A stretch of DNA of 64,000 nt from Eubacterium sp. Lineage in GTDB: Bacteria; Bacillota; Clostridia; Oscillospirales; Acutalibacteraceae. Positions 18,966 to 27,847 of this stretch are shown here, one piece after another (within the stretch, counting starts at the first letter, position 1; each line of letters opens with the position of its first letter). The notes under the pieces were generated by a model that made no database searches, was not told the origin of the DNA, and saw only the letters and a program-made list of their open reading frames with translations. The position numbers and the translations under genes are program-made. The stretch covers positions 1-64,000 of the forward strand of contig JAFUEH010000014.1 in NCBI GenBank assembly GCA_017463985.1, read 5' to 3'.

Positions 18966-20267
18966 ATGAAGCTTCATTTGAATTTTATTAAAAGTAAAGA
19001 AATTAAAAATGCATCGTGGATCATCGGGGAACAGGTATTTCAAATGCTTGTTTCCCTGATTCTCGGTGTGATTTCTGCACGCTATCTCGGCCCCGGACGT
19101 TACGGAGAGCTGAATTATACCGCCTCGTTTATTTCCTTTTTTACGGCGATCGCCAACCTTGGCATGGAAAACATCATCATTAAAAAGATGATCGCCTCTC
19201 CGGAGCGAGAGGGGGAGTATTTGGGGAGCGCGCTGGTTTACCGGCTGATTTCTTCAGTGCTATCCGGCTTGACGATCCTAGCGATCATTTATTTCTTGAA
19301 TCCTGAGGAAGAGATCAAGCTCCTGCTGGCGTCGTTACAGATATTGCAGCTTGTTTTTCAGGCTGGGTATATTTTTGACTGCTGGTTTCAGCGCTGGTTA
19401 AAAAGTAAATATGTGTCCATTGCTAAAATGCTGGCGTGCGTGATCGTGGCTGCGTACCGCATTTATATTTTAGTTACCACGAAAAGCATTGTATGGTTTG
19501 CGTTCACCAATTCATTGACCTATATCGTTGTCGCCGTTGTTTTATTCATTTTCTATTTTCGTCAGGGCGGCGGCCGCCTGTCCTTTAGTGTGCGCACGGG
19601 TAATGAATTGCTGAAGGAAAGCTATCATTTTATCATCAGCGGTTTGATGATCGCCGTTTACGGTCAGATGGATAAGATCATGATCGGCAAAATGATCGAC
19701 GATGCGCACGTTGGCTATTATACCACTGCCGCCGTTATCTGCGGTATGTGGACCTTTGTGCCGAATGCGATCATCAATTCCATGCGTCCCGGTATCATGG
19801 AGTGCAAGGAACGCGGTGAGGAGGAGCAATACCTGCTCAAGCTCAAGCAGCTATATTCTTTTCTGATATGGTTTTGTGTGCTGGCGTCAGCTGTGATCGC
19901 GCTCGCTGCACCGTTGGTGGTGAAGCTGCTTTACGGTGACGCATATCTCGGCAGCGTGTCCTCGCTGCGCATCCTGATTTGGCATGAGGTGTTTGCGATC
20001 CTCGGCACAGCACGCAATATCTGGATCGTCAGTGAAGATAAAAATAAATATGTGAAGTATCTGTTGCTGATCGGCGCTGTGCTGAATTTGATTTTGAATG
20101 CGCTATTGATTCCGGCGATCGGTATCGACGGTGCTTCGCTGGCCACTTTGATCACGCAATTTACGAACTGTGTGATTGCGCCGCTGTTCTTTAAGGAAAT
20201 ACGGGTGCATACCGCTATACTTTTTGATGCGTTTACGCTGAGATGGTATTTTAAACGAAAGAAGTAA
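18966..20267 (+). CDS. wzx: Wzx-type polysaccharide flippase (MOP superfamily)
   Basis: A 433-residue polytopic membrane protein with about 12-14 hydrophobic segments. It starts KLHLNFIKSKEIKNASWIIGE and has the RYLGPGRYGELNYTASF motif (about 44-60) that marks Wzx/RfbX flippases. It would flip undecaprenyl-linked repeat units across the membrane for the Wzy polymerase. The ATG is 1 base after the previous stop. Longer in-frame upstream codons overlap the neighbouring gene and lack family similarity. Confidence 0.9.
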   Translation: MKLHLNFIKSKEIKNASWIIGEQVFQMLVSLILGVISARYLGPGRYGELNYTASFISFFTAIANLGMENIIIKKMIASPEREGEYLGSALVYRLISSVLSGLTILAIIYFLNPEEEIKLLLASLQILQLVFQAGYIFDCWFQRWLKSKYVSIAKMLACVIVAAYRIYILVTTKSIVWFAFTNSLTYIVVAVVLFIFYFRQGGGRLSFSVRTGNELLKESYHFIISGLMIAVYGQMDKIMIGKMIDDAHVGYYTTAAVICGMWTFVPNAIINSMRPGIMECKERGEEEQYLLKLKQLYSFLIWFCVLASAVIALAAPLVVKLLYGDAYLGSVSSLRILIWHEVFAILGTARNIWIVSEDKNKYVKYLLLIGAVLNLILNALLIPAIGIDGASLATLITQFTNCVIAPLFFKEIRVHTAILFDAFTLRWYFKRKK

Positions 20268-20306
20268 TCAAACGCTTTTAAGCTTGTGATAAGAAAGGGG
20301 AGCCTT

Positions 20307-21491
20307 ATGCAAATTGCTGTTGCCGGCATTGGGTATGTCGGCTTGTCGATGGCGGTGCTGCTGTCAAAGCACAACCGCGTGGTTGCCTACGATATTGATT
20401 CCCGTAAAATTGAATTGATTAATCAGCGTGTATCACCGATCCGTGACGAGGATATCGAAGCTGCGTTTGCTACGCAGGAGCTGCAGTTAACGGCTACGGT
20501 GGATGCTGCACAGGCCTTTTCCGCAGCGGATTATATCATCATCGCAACGCCGACGGATTACGATGATGAAAAAAATTTCTTTGATACCTCGTCGGTGGAA
20601 AAAGTGATTGAGCAGGTGTCTGCCCTGAATCCAACCGCTGCGATCGTGATTAAATCGACGGTTCCCGTTGGCTTTACGCAGCGCCTGCAGCAGGCCAATC
20701 CTCAGATGCTCATCCTGTTCTCTCCTGAGTTTTTAAGAGAGGGCAAGGCGCTATACGATAATTTGCATCCCGGAAGGATCATCGTCGGCTATGCAGGGGA
20801 TGCGGAGGCAGCGAAGTCCTCCGCTGAACGCTTCGCCGCACTGCTGGAGCAGGAATCCCTGAACAGTGAAACACCCGTTTTGGTAATGCCCTCGTCAGAA
20901 GCAGAGGCGGTTAAGCTGTTTGCCAATACCTATCTCGCGCTTCGGGTCGGCTTCTTTAATGAGCTGGATACCTACGCAGCCGTCAGAGGGCTGGATTCCG
21001 CCGCGATCATTCAGGGTGTTTCGCTCGATCCGCGTATCGGTAATCATTACAATAATCCCTCCTTTGGCTATGGTGGTTACTGTCTGCCAAAGGATACAAA
21101 GCAGCTGCTTGCGAACTATGACACTGTGCCGCAAAACCTGATCTCTGCTACCGTAACGGCGAATCAGACGCGGATGGCGTTTATTGCGCAGGAGATGATT
21201 CAGCGCGGTGTGAAGCGCGTTGGCGCCTACCGGCTGACAATGAAAAGCAATAGCGATAACTTTCGTTACAGCTCTATCTTCGGCGTGATCAGGCAGCTGA
21301 CAGAGGCCGGTATTGAGGTCATCATTTATGAACCGCTGCTCGATACGAACGAGCTGCAGCATTGCCGTGTGGAGCCTTCCCTGGCTGCTTTCAAAGCGGA
21401 AAGTGAAGTGATTTTGGCCAACCGCTTTGCCGCTGAGCTGGAGGACGTGCGCGATAAGGTCTATACCAGAGACATATTTAACAGAGATTGA
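20307..21491 (+). CDS. ugd: UDP-glucose 6-dehydrogenase
   Basis: NAD+-dependent oxidation of UDP-glucose to UDP-glucuronate in the cytoplasm, supplying a uronic acid for the polymer. It has an N-terminal Rossmann motif (IAVAGIGYVGLSMAVLL), a STVPVGFT segment, SPEFLREGKA, and the catalytic cysteine in GYGGYCLPKDTKQLL (about residue 254). At 394 residues it matches the short Ugd form of enteric capsule loci. The ATG at 20307 is preceded by AAGGGGAG. A related substrate such as UDP-HexNAc cannot be excluded without alignment. Confidence 0.88.
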   Translation: MQIAVAGIGYVGLSMAVLLSKHNRVVAYDIDSRKIELINQRVSPIRDEDIEAAFATQELQLTATVDAAQAFSAADYIIIATPTDYDDEKNFFDTSSVEKVIEQVSALNPTAAIVIKSTVPVGFTQRLQQANPQMLILFSPEFLREGKALYDNLHPGRIIVGYAGDAEAAKSSAERFAALLEQESLNSETPVLVMPSSEAEAVKLFANTYLALRVGFFNELDTYAAVRGLDSAAIIQGVSLDPRIGNHYNNPSFGYGGYCLPKDTKQLLANYDTVPQNLISATVTANQTRMAFIAQEMIQRGVKRVGAYRLTMKSNSDNFRYSSIFGVIRQLTEAGIEVIIYEPLLDTNELQHCRVEPSLAAFKAESEVILANRFAAELEDVRDKVYTRDIFNRD

Positions 21492-21505
21492 TTGAGGATA
21501 ACTTC

Positions 21506-22537
21506 ATGGACTTTTTTACCGATAAAACACTGTTGATCACCGGCGGTACCGGCAGCTTTGGCAACGCGGTGCTCGAGCGGTTTATTCATTCGGATTTAGC
21601 TGAGATCCGTATATTTTCACGTGATGAAAAAAAGCAGGACGATATGCGTCATGCCATACAGCTGACGTATCCCGAAGAAGCGGATAAGGTGACCTTTTAC
21701 CTGGGTGATGTCCGCGATATCAGCTCCGTAAAAAATGCGATTCATGGCGTGAATTTTATCTTTCACGCTGCGGCGCTGAAGCAGGTTCCCTCCTGCGAAT
21801 TCTTCCCAATGGAAGCGGTGAAAACCAATGTGATCGGTACGGATAATGTGCTGTCTGCTGCGATTGAGGCAGGTGTGGAAACAGTTGTCTGTCTTTCTAC
21901 GGATAAGGCGGCGTATCCCGTTAATGCGATGGGAACCTCTAAGGCGATGATGGAAAAAGTTGTTGTCGCCCGCGCCAGGACGACGGATAAAACAAAAATC
22001 TGCTGCACGCGCTACGGTAATGTGATGTGCTCACGCGGTTCTGTGATACCGCTGTGGATCGAGCAGCTGAAAAGCGGTAAGCCGATCACCGTAACGGAGC
22101 CGCTTATGACGCGCTTTATCATGTCGCTGGAAGAGGCAGTTGACCTCGTGCTGTTTGCGTTTGAACACGGTGAAAGCGGCGATATTTTAGTTCAAAAGGC
22201 GCCTGCCTGTACGATCGATACGCTGGCCAAGGCTGTCTGCGGCCTGTTTTTTGCTGATACAGCGGCGGTGAAAACGATTGGTATCCGGCACGGCGAAAAG
22301 CTGTATGAAACGCTGCTGACGAATGAGGAATGTGCCGGTGCGATCGACCTCGGCAATTATTTCCGCGTACCGTGCGATAAGCGCAGCTTGAATTATGATA
22401 AGTATTATATCGACGGCGATGTGCGCCGCGTCCATCTTTCTGAGTTTAATTCGGGTAATACAGAGTTGCTGTCGGTGGAAGCAGTGCAGCAAAAGCTGCT
22501 GCAGCTTGCGTATATTCAAAACGAACTAAGGGGCTAA
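21506..22537 (+). CDS. capE: UDP-N-acetylglucosamine 4,6-dehydratase/5-epimerase (CapE type)
   Basis: First step of UDP-N-acetyl-L-fucosamine synthesis: converts UDP-GlcNAc to the 4-keto-6-deoxy-L-arabino (talose precursor) intermediate. Extended SDR with LLITGGTGSFGNAVL (residues 8-22), FHAAALKQVPSCEFFP (about 86-101) and the catalytic MGTSKAMMEK, in which Met replaces Tyr of the usual YxxxK, as known for the CapE/FlaA1 group. The ATG at 21506 follows GAGGA by 7 bases; a TTG at 21488 is less likely. 343 residues. It is followed by capF after 2 bases. Confidence 0.9.
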   Translation: MDFFTDKTLLITGGTGSFGNAVLERFIHSDLAEIRIFSRDEKKQDDMRHAIQLTYPEEADKVTFYLGDVRDISSVKNAIHGVNFIFHAAALKQVPSCEFFPMEAVKTNVIGTDNVLSAAIEAGVETVVCLSTDKAAYPVNAMGTSKAMMEKVVVARARTTDKTKICCTRYGNVMCSRGSVIPLWIEQLKSGKPITVTEPLMTRFIMSLEEAVDLVLFAFEHGESGDILVQKAPACTIDTLAKAVCGLFFADTAAVKTIGIRHGEKLYETLLTNEECAGAIDLGNYFRVPCDKRSLNYDKYYIDGDVRRVHLSEFNSGNTELLSVEAVQQKLLQLAYIQNELRG

Positions 22538-22539
22538 CT

Positions 22540-23688
22540 ATGCATATTTTGATTACCGGCGCCAACGGCTTTATCGGGCGTAACCTGACGGAGAATTTAA
22601 AAGCAGTCCGTGACGGGAAGCGCCACGTTACCGGCTTGACAGTTGAGCAGATCGATACCTTTGACATCACCGATACACCGGAGCAGCTGGCGGCTTATTG
22701 TCGGCGTGCTGATTTTGTATTTCATCTTGCCGGTGTGAACCGACCCCAAAATACGGCGGATTTCATGACGGGCAACCGTGACTGCCTGCAGTCTGTCCTG
22801 CAGCTCATGGAGGATTGCGGCAATACCTGTCCGGTCATGCTGTCCTCCTCGGTGCAGGCGGCGTTGGATAACCCTTATGGGGAAAGCAAAAGGGCAGGAG
22901 AGACGTTATTGTTTGATTACGCGCGGCGCACCGGCGCAAAAGCGCTGGTATATCGCTTTCCGAATGTTTTCGGAAAATGGTGCCGGCCGGATTATAACAG
23001 CGCTGTCGCCACCTTTTGTCATCATAAGGCGAACGACCTGCCGATCACGGTGAACGATCGCAATACTGTTCTGACGCTCGTTTATATCGACGATCTCGTT
23101 GACGAGCTGCTCCGTGCGCTCTTAGGGCGTGAAAGCAGGGATGGTGAGTACTGTACCGTTCCGAGAACGTATACCCAGTCGCTCGGCAGTATCGTTGATC
23201 TGTTACAGCAATTTAAAAACTTTGAGCAGCATCGTTATCCGATTCATTTCCCTGAGCACAGTTTTGAAAAGGCGCTGTTTTCAACCTATTTATCCTATCT
23301 CCCTCCGGAGAGGGCTGTGCTGGCGCTGCCATCCAGCGAGGATGCGCGCGGTTCTTTTACCGAGCTGGTGCATACACACTCCGGCGGTCAGTTCAGTGTA
23401 AATATTTCAAAGCCCGGTATCACGAAGGGACAGCACTGGCACAATACGAAATGGGAGCTGTTTATCGTGATCAAGGGCAGTGCCTTAATCAGACAGCGAA
23501 AGATCGGTACGGATGAGGTGCAGGAATACCGTGTCAGCGGCGAGAAACTGCAGGCGGTCTGTATGCTGCCGGGTTATACGCATAATCTCATTAACCTCAG
23601 CGAAACAGAGGAACTGATTACCTTGATGTGGGCTAACGAAAATTTTGACGCTGAGCGTCCTGATACTTATTTTGAACCGGTGGAGTAA
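22540..23688 (+). CDS. capF: Bifunctional reductase/epimerase CapF (UDP-FucNAc pathway)
   Basis: Second step of UDP-L-FucNAc synthesis. It has two domains: an N-terminal SDR reductase (ILITGANGFIGRNLTENL, Tyr-Lys in NPYGESKRAGE at about 108-118) and a C-terminal metal-binding cupin (about 265-375; KPGITKGQHWHNTKWELF with the histidines). The cupin catalyses C3 epimerisation before the reductase makes UDP-6-deoxy-talNAc. 382 residues, normal for the family. Its stop lies 2 bases before the phosphatase gene. Confidence 0.92.
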   Translation: MHILITGANGFIGRNLTENLKAVRDGKRHVTGLTVEQIDTFDITDTPEQLAAYCRRADFVFHLAGVNRPQNTADFMTGNRDCLQSVLQLMEDCGNTCPVMLSSSVQAALDNPYGESKRAGETLLFDYARRTGAKALVYRFPNVFGKWCRPDYNSAVATFCHHKANDLPITVNDRNTVLTLVYIDDLVDELLRALLGRESRDGEYCTVPRTYTQSLGSIVDLLQQFKNFEQHRYPIHFPEHSFEKALFSTYLSYLPPERAVLALPSSEDARGSFTELVHTHSGGQFSVNISKPGITKGQHWHNTKWELFIVIKGSALIRQRKIGTDEVQEYRVSGEKLQAVCMLPGYTHNLINLSETEELITLMWANENFDAERPDTYFEPVE

Positions 23689-23690
23689 TC

Positions 23691-25058
23691 ATGCCTAATA
23701 ATGATCTGAAAGAAGCGATCGTATCGGAAAACGTTACGCCGAATGACGGGCGCAGTGATGAGGCGGATGGCGCGGTGCATCATTCGCATCACCACCGCCA
23801 TCACAGTAAAGCCTATTACCGATACAGACGTAAAAAGCATAAAGTAAAGAAATTTATCAAAAAACATCCTGTGGCAGTATCCGTGACGGTCAGTGTGTTG
23901 GTGCTCGGTTTGCTGTCGGTGCTGCTTTGGCAGGGACTTTCCGGCCGTACAGCTGTCAGCGAAAGCGAGCTGTCCTCGGATATTACCGCGGAAAGCGTGA
24001 GCAATGACGCACAGCTTTCCCTCGTCTTGCCGGCGATCAGCGAGCCGCAGCTGTTGGTTAGAAGTGCTGTCAACGAGTACGCGAACAGTGAAGAGCTGCT
24101 GGACCTCAGCACACTGCTGGTCGGTATCGATAGCAAGGAGCGGCTGGATCAGGGGCTTTCGGTGACGTTGCCGTGCAGTATTACGTCCTTGCCAGCAGGT
24201 GTTTCCTTAGAAAGCTCGTCGGTCACAGTATCGGAAAATGCTGATTTTTCTGACGGCGTTACCTTTGAAAATGCGCTGGTCAATCAGTCAGTAACGCTTC
24301 GTTATTTAAAAACTGGCACGACCTACTATTACCGCGTGACAGCGACCCTTTCTAACGGCAGCAGCCTGAATAGCGAGGGTCAGTTCCAAACCGCCTCAAC
24401 GCCGCGGATTCTTTCCATTGACGGTATTGCCAATGTCCGCGATATCGGCGGCTGGAAAACTGCGGACGGAAAGCAGATCCGACAGGGCTTGCTTTATCGC
24501 GGCTCAGAGCTGGATGGCAGGTATGACGCGTCGCTTAAAATCACCGATTCCGGTATTGTGGACGTGCATAATTATTTGGGCATTGTGGCGGAGTTTGACT
24601 TGCGCAAGGCTTCCGGCGCACTGCCGCAGCAAAGCACCTTCGGTACGAATATCACTTATAATACCTACGCCATCCAGTATTACAACAGTATCTTTTCAAC
24701 TGCACAGCAACAGGAGCTTGGCCGCTTATTTTCAGATTTAGCGCAGGAAAGTAACTATCCGCTGTATATGCATTGTACCTACGGTCTGGACAGGACCGGC
24801 ACGGTCTGCTATCTGCTGGAGGCACTGCTCGGTCTCGACGATGTGGATTTAATTAAGGAGTACGAGCTTTCCGGCTTTTGTTATACGGATCAGTCCTTCC
24901 GCTCGCCGGATTCGGATTTTTCACTGTTTGTAAAGGAATTTCAAAACTTAGAGGGCAACACTACGCAGGAAAAAGCAGAGAACTATCTGCTGTCTTGCGG
25001 CGTTACCTCGGATGAACTGGCAAAAATTAAAGAGATTTTATTAGAGGATGCATCATGA
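23691..25058 (+). CDS. Membrane-anchored tyrosine phosphatase, active site predicted outside
   Basis: The N-terminus (1-60) is His- and Arg/Lys-rich (HHSHHHRHHS, KKFIKKHP) and is followed by one hydrophobic segment (about 61-83). By the positive-inside rule the remaining 370 residues lie outside the cell. They contain a fibronectin-like beta domain (about 140-230) and a tyrosine/dual-specificity phosphatase domain (about 235-440) with NVRDIGGW and the active-site loop HCTYGLDRTG (Cys362, Arg368), the C-x5-R signature. The gene sits between capF and capG and overlaps capG by 4 bases. Dephosphorylating the cytoplasmic CpsD would need the opposite topology, so the target may be extracellular phosphoprotein, phospholipid or a phospho-glycan. 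Confidence 0.8.
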   Translation: MPNNDLKEAIVSENVTPNDGRSDEADGAVHHSHHHRHHSKAYYRYRRKKHKVKKFIKKHPVAVSVTVSVLVLGLLSVLLWQGLSGRTAVSESELSSDITAESVSNDAQLSLVLPAISEPQLLVRSAVNEYANSEELLDLSTLLVGIDSKERLDQGLSVTLPCSITSLPAGVSLESSSVTVSENADFSDGVTFENALVNQSVTLRYLKTGTTYYYRVTATLSNGSSLNSEGQFQTASTPRILSIDGIANVRDIGGWKTADGKQIRQGLLYRGSELDGRYDASLKITDSGIVDVHNYLGIVAEFDLRKASGALPQQSTFGTNITYNTYAIQYYNSIFSTAQQQELGRLFSDLAQESNYPLYMHCTYGLDRTGTVCYLLEALLGLDDVDLIKEYELSGFCYTDQSFRSPDSDFSLFVKEFQNLEGNTTQEKAENYLLSCGVTSDELAKIKEILLEDAS

Positions 25059-26230
25059 ATACTGATTTTTCATCGATTACCTTTCAAAAGGACGGCAGAC
25101 TGAAGCTGCTGATCGTCGTCGGCACACGCCCCGAGATCATTCGCCTTTCTGAAATCATCAAAAAGTGCAGAACGTATTTTGACTGCCTGCTGGCGCATAC
25201 CGGCCAAAACTATGATTATAATCTGAACGGTGTTTTTTTTAAAGATTTATCGCTGGCAGCGCCGGACGTCTACCTGGATGCCGTGGGCGATGACCTCGGT
25301 GAAACCGTCGGCAACATCATAAACGCTTCCTATAAGCTGATGAAGGCGGTGGTGCCGGATGCCCTTATGGTATTAGGGGATACGAATTCCTGCCTGTGCG
25401 CGATCGCTGCCAAACGGCTGCATATTCCGATCTTCCACTTAGAAGCCGGTAACCGCTGTAAGGATGAATGTCTGCCGGAGGAAACGAACCGCCGTATTGT
25501 GGATATTATTTCTGACGTTAACTTGGCTTATTCCGAACAGGCGCGCGCTTATCTGCATGAGTGCGGTCTGCCAAAGGAACGCTGCTTTGTGACCGGCTCA
25601 CCGATGGCGGAGGTCCTTCATACACATCTTGACGCCATATTATCATCTGATATTTTAACGAGACTGTCGCTGCAGTCAAAGCAGTATCTGCTGCTCTCTG
25701 CACACCGTGAGGAGAATATTGATAATGAGGAAAATTTCATCAGCCTCTTTTCTGCTGTCAACCGTCTTGCCGAAAAATATCAGCTGCCGATTCTCTATTC
25801 CTGCCATCCGCGCTCGCTGAAATTCCTTGAAAAGCGCGGCTTTGCACTGCATCCGCTGGTGCGTGTTCATGAGCCTCTTGGCTTTATTGATTATAATAAG
25901 TTGCAGCTGGAGGCGTTTTGTGTGATCAGCGACAGCGGTACGCTACCGGAGGAAAGCAGTTTCTATACCTCTGTCGGTAAAGCTTTTCCGGCAGTCTGTA
26001 TCAGGACTTCTACCGAACGTCCGGAGGCGATGGAAAAGGGCGACTTTGTGATTGCCGGTATTGAAGCCGGCGGTGTTGAGCAAGCGGTTGCGGCAGCAGT
26101 CGCTATGACCGCGAACGGCGATAACGGTATTCCTGTTCCGTGTTATACAGAGCCTGTTGCGAATAAGGTTGTGAAAATCGTGCAAAGCTATACGCCGGTT
26201 GTGAACAAAATGGTATGGCGGAAATCATAA
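25055..26230 (+). CDS. capG: UDP-N-acetylglucosamine 2-epimerase family (CapG type)
   Basis: Final step of UDP-L-FucNAc synthesis: C2 epimerisation of UDP-6-deoxy-L-talNAc. Epimerase/GT-B fold with VVGTRPEIIRLSEII (about 21-35), HTGQNYDY, LEAGNRCKDECLPEETNRR (split around 131-149), SAHREENID and SDSGTLPEE (about 292-300). The 391 residues are normal. The RCKDECLPEETNR variant is the CapG/WbjD form rather than WecB's RT...PWPEEANR. It is the last gene of the locus, followed by a strong terminator. Confidence 0.9.
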   Translation: MNTDFSSITFQKDGRLKLLIVVGTRPEIIRLSEIIKKCRTYFDCLLAHTGQNYDYNLNGVFFKDLSLAAPDVYLDAVGDDLGETVGNIINASYKLMKAVVPDALMVLGDTNSCLCAIAAKRLHIPIFHLEAGNRCKDECLPEETNRRIVDIISDVNLAYSEQARAYLHECGLPKERCFVTGSPMAEVLHTHLDAILSSDILTRLSLQSKQYLLLSAHREENIDNEENFISLFSAVNRLAEKYQLPILYSCHPRSLKFLEKRGFALHPLVRVHEPLGFIDYNKLQLEAFCVISDSGTLPEESSFYTSVGKAFPAVCIRTSTERPEAMEKGDFVIAGIEAGGVEQAVAAAVAMTANGDNGIPVPCYTEPVANKVVKIVQSYTPVVNKMVWRKS

Positions 26231-26258
26231 GCCGTCAATCGATGAACGAATAAAAACT

Positions 26259-26305
26259 CCCTGTCAGAACGACGGTTTGTATGTCTTGACAGGGTTTTCT
26301 TTTTA
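26259..26305 (+). terminator. Terminator of the polysaccharide locus
   Basis: CCCTGTCA and TGACAGGG form an 8-bp stem around a 20-base loop, followed by TTTTCTTTTT. It lies 28 bases after the capG stop. Confidence 0.85.
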
Positions 26306-26337
26306 CAATATTTGCAATTTGTTCCACTATTTGTGCG

Positions 26338-26367
26338 TTGATTCTCCTTTTTGGGTGGTGTTATAAT
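26338..26367 (+). promoter_or_regulatory. Promoter of the CAP-domain gene
   Basis: TTGATT (26338-26343) and a consensus TATAAT (26362-26367) are 18 bases apart. The start codon lies about 30 bases downstream. Confidence 0.75.
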
Positions 26368-26396
26368 GAGCTCACTAAAGAAAAAGGAGTGATAAT

Positions 26397-27389
26397 ATGA
26401 CGAAATCCAAAAAGTCATTATCCGTAATTTTGTCATTAATGCTGCTGGTGAGCAGTCTCTTCTGCTTCCGCTTGCAGGCCTTCAGCGCAAGTTATAAAAC
26501 AGTGCAGGGAAGATTTAATGATACTTACGCTTCACAGGTGCTTACGCTGGTGAACGAACAGCGTAGCGCTTACGGTTTAAAAGCGTTGACCATGACTGCT
26601 TCCTTGACCGATGGCGCTATGCTGCGCGCCGCAGAAACAGCTGTCAGCTTTTCGCACACCAGACCAAACGGTGAGCAATGCTTTACTGCGTTTGAATGGA
26701 CAAAGGCTGCCGGTGAAAATATTGCCTACGGTCAGCGCACGCCAGAGCAGGTCATGAACGGCTGGATGAACTCCAGCGGACACCGCGCCAATATTTTAAG
26801 CAGTAATTTTACAACGATTGGTATCGGCTGCTTTGAATATAACGGTACGCTCTATTGGGCGCAAGCCTTTAGCGGCGGCAGCGGTACTTCGTATCGTCCG
26901 TCAGGTACGCGTTCGGTGACAGTCGATGTCAGCCTGACAGCCGGAGTGGAATCCGTTGTGAAGCTGGCAGAGAGTACAACACGGCAGTCGACTGCACCTG
27001 CACCGTCGACGGTAGCCCCCTCCGTGACGCAGCCAAAAACGACAGCACCGAATACAACAGGTCCCAAAACGACTGCGCTGAGAACAACTGTGCCGAGAAC
27101 AACGACTCCGAAAACAACGGCACCTAAAACGACGGCTCCTTCAACGACTAAAGGAACAACGTCCGGAACCAGCTCGCCGTCGCAACAGCCGACGGAGGAG
27201 GGAACAACCGCTGTTTCGCCATCAGTACCCGAAACGACAGCACCGGAAGATGCTTCAACGACGCAAAGCAAAACAACACAGCCGCGCAATAACGCCGGTG
27301 GAACGGAAAATGGCAAAAACACCAACGGCAATAAGGTGTCGCTGCTGCAACGAATTATTCAGTTTTTGAAATCCTTAATGACAAAATAG
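26397..27389 (+). CDS. Secreted CAP/SCP-domain protein with Thr/Pro-rich tail
   Basis: A 330-residue exported protein with a signal peptide (KSKKSLSVILSLMLLVSSL, cleaved near FSA, about residue 30). A CAP domain of the YkwD type (about 45-170) has LVNEQRSAYGL, FSHTRPNG, GENIAYG and SSGHRANILS, carrying the conserved His/Glu residues. From about 195 a low-complexity TTAPKTTAPKTT stretch, likely wall-spanning, leads to a short amphipathic end. Function of bacterial CAP proteins is largely unknown. It is a single-gene unit with its own promoter and terminator. Confidence 0.88.
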   Translation: MTKSKKSLSVILSLMLLVSSLFCFRLQAFSASYKTVQGRFNDTYASQVLTLVNEQRSAYGLKALTMTASLTDGAMLRAAETAVSFSHTRPNGEQCFTAFEWTKAAGENIAYGQRTPEQVMNGWMNSSGHRANILSSNFTTIGIGCFEYNGTLYWAQAFSGGSGTSYRPSGTRSVTVDVSLTAGVESVVKLAESTTRQSTAPAPSTVAPSVTQPKTTAPNTTGPKTTALRTTVPRTTTPKTTAPKTTAPSTTKGTTSGTSSPSQQPTEEGTTAVSPSVPETTAPEDASTTQSKTTQPRNNAGGTENGKNTNGNKVSLLQRIIQFLKSLMTK

Positions 27390-27393
27390 AAAA

Positions 27394-27427
27394 GAGCGTC
27401 TCAGCCATATTGGCTGAGGCGCTTCTT
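27394..27427. terminator. Bidirectional terminator
   Basis: GCGtCTCAGCC and GGCTGAGgCGC pair around ATATT. TTCTT follows on the plus strand and CTTTTCTATTTT on the minus strand, so it can end both the CAP gene and the convergent small membrane protein gene. Confidence 0.8.
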
Positions 27428-27429
27428 AA

Positions 27430-27720
27430 TTAAGCAGCAAGGTCATAATAATCTCTTTGAGCCTGCTCAAATTTGATCCGCTTCTGAAAGGTACGTGCTG
27501 CCTTCTTCGCTTTCCTTTCCTCACGCTTTCCCTTGAAGAACAGAAAGCCCATACTGACGGTAAAGTACAGCGCCAACTCACCGTAAAATAGCGTTCGCAT
27601 TCCGTCTGCCGTCAGGTTCTCGAACAGCTTGAACGGAAAGGCGATGGCGGCATAGCCGACGGCCAGTGACGTAACGGTTAATAAGATGAATTTTAATGCT
27701 TTTGTCCACTCCTTTTTCAT
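27430..27720 (-). CDS. Small membrane protein of unknown function
   Basis: A 96-residue protein with two hydrophobic segments (about 9-29 and 45-62), then a strongly basic tail (GKREERKAKKAARTFQKR) that should lie in the cytoplasm. No family was recognised. The ATG at 27720 is preferred because GGAGG lies 8 bases upstream; the ATG at 27726 is only 2 bases from it. It has its own promoter with an inverted repeat over it. Confidence 0.7.
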   Translation of the reverse strand: MKKEWTKALKFILLTVTSLAVGYAAIAFPFKLFENLTADGMRTLFYGELALYFTVSMGFLFFKGKREERKAKKAARTFQKRIKFEQAQRDYYDLAA

Positions 27721-27766
27721 TTTCATATCCTCCTGCTTGTGCGCAAAACGCGCTGCTTTTTTCTTA

Positions 27767-27802
27767 CAAATTCATTTTAAACGATGAATTTGCTGATTAC
27801 AA
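27767..27802 (-). promoter_or_regulatory. Promoter with overlapping inverted repeat
   Basis: On the minus strand TTGTAA (27797-27802) and TAAAAT (27774-27779) are 17 bases apart. A perfect 9-bp inverted repeat, CAAATTCAT (27767-27775) and ATGAATTTG (27784-27792), covers the -10, so a repressor operator is likely. Confidence 0.6.
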
Positions 27803-27847
27803 GAAGGAATGTTCGATAGTCCAAAAGTTGGGACAGAGAAGCAAATT

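Noticed and set aside
26852-27331. Val-rich open frame on the minus strand
   Set aside because: It is the complement of the Thr/Pro-rich low-complexity tail of the CAP protein.
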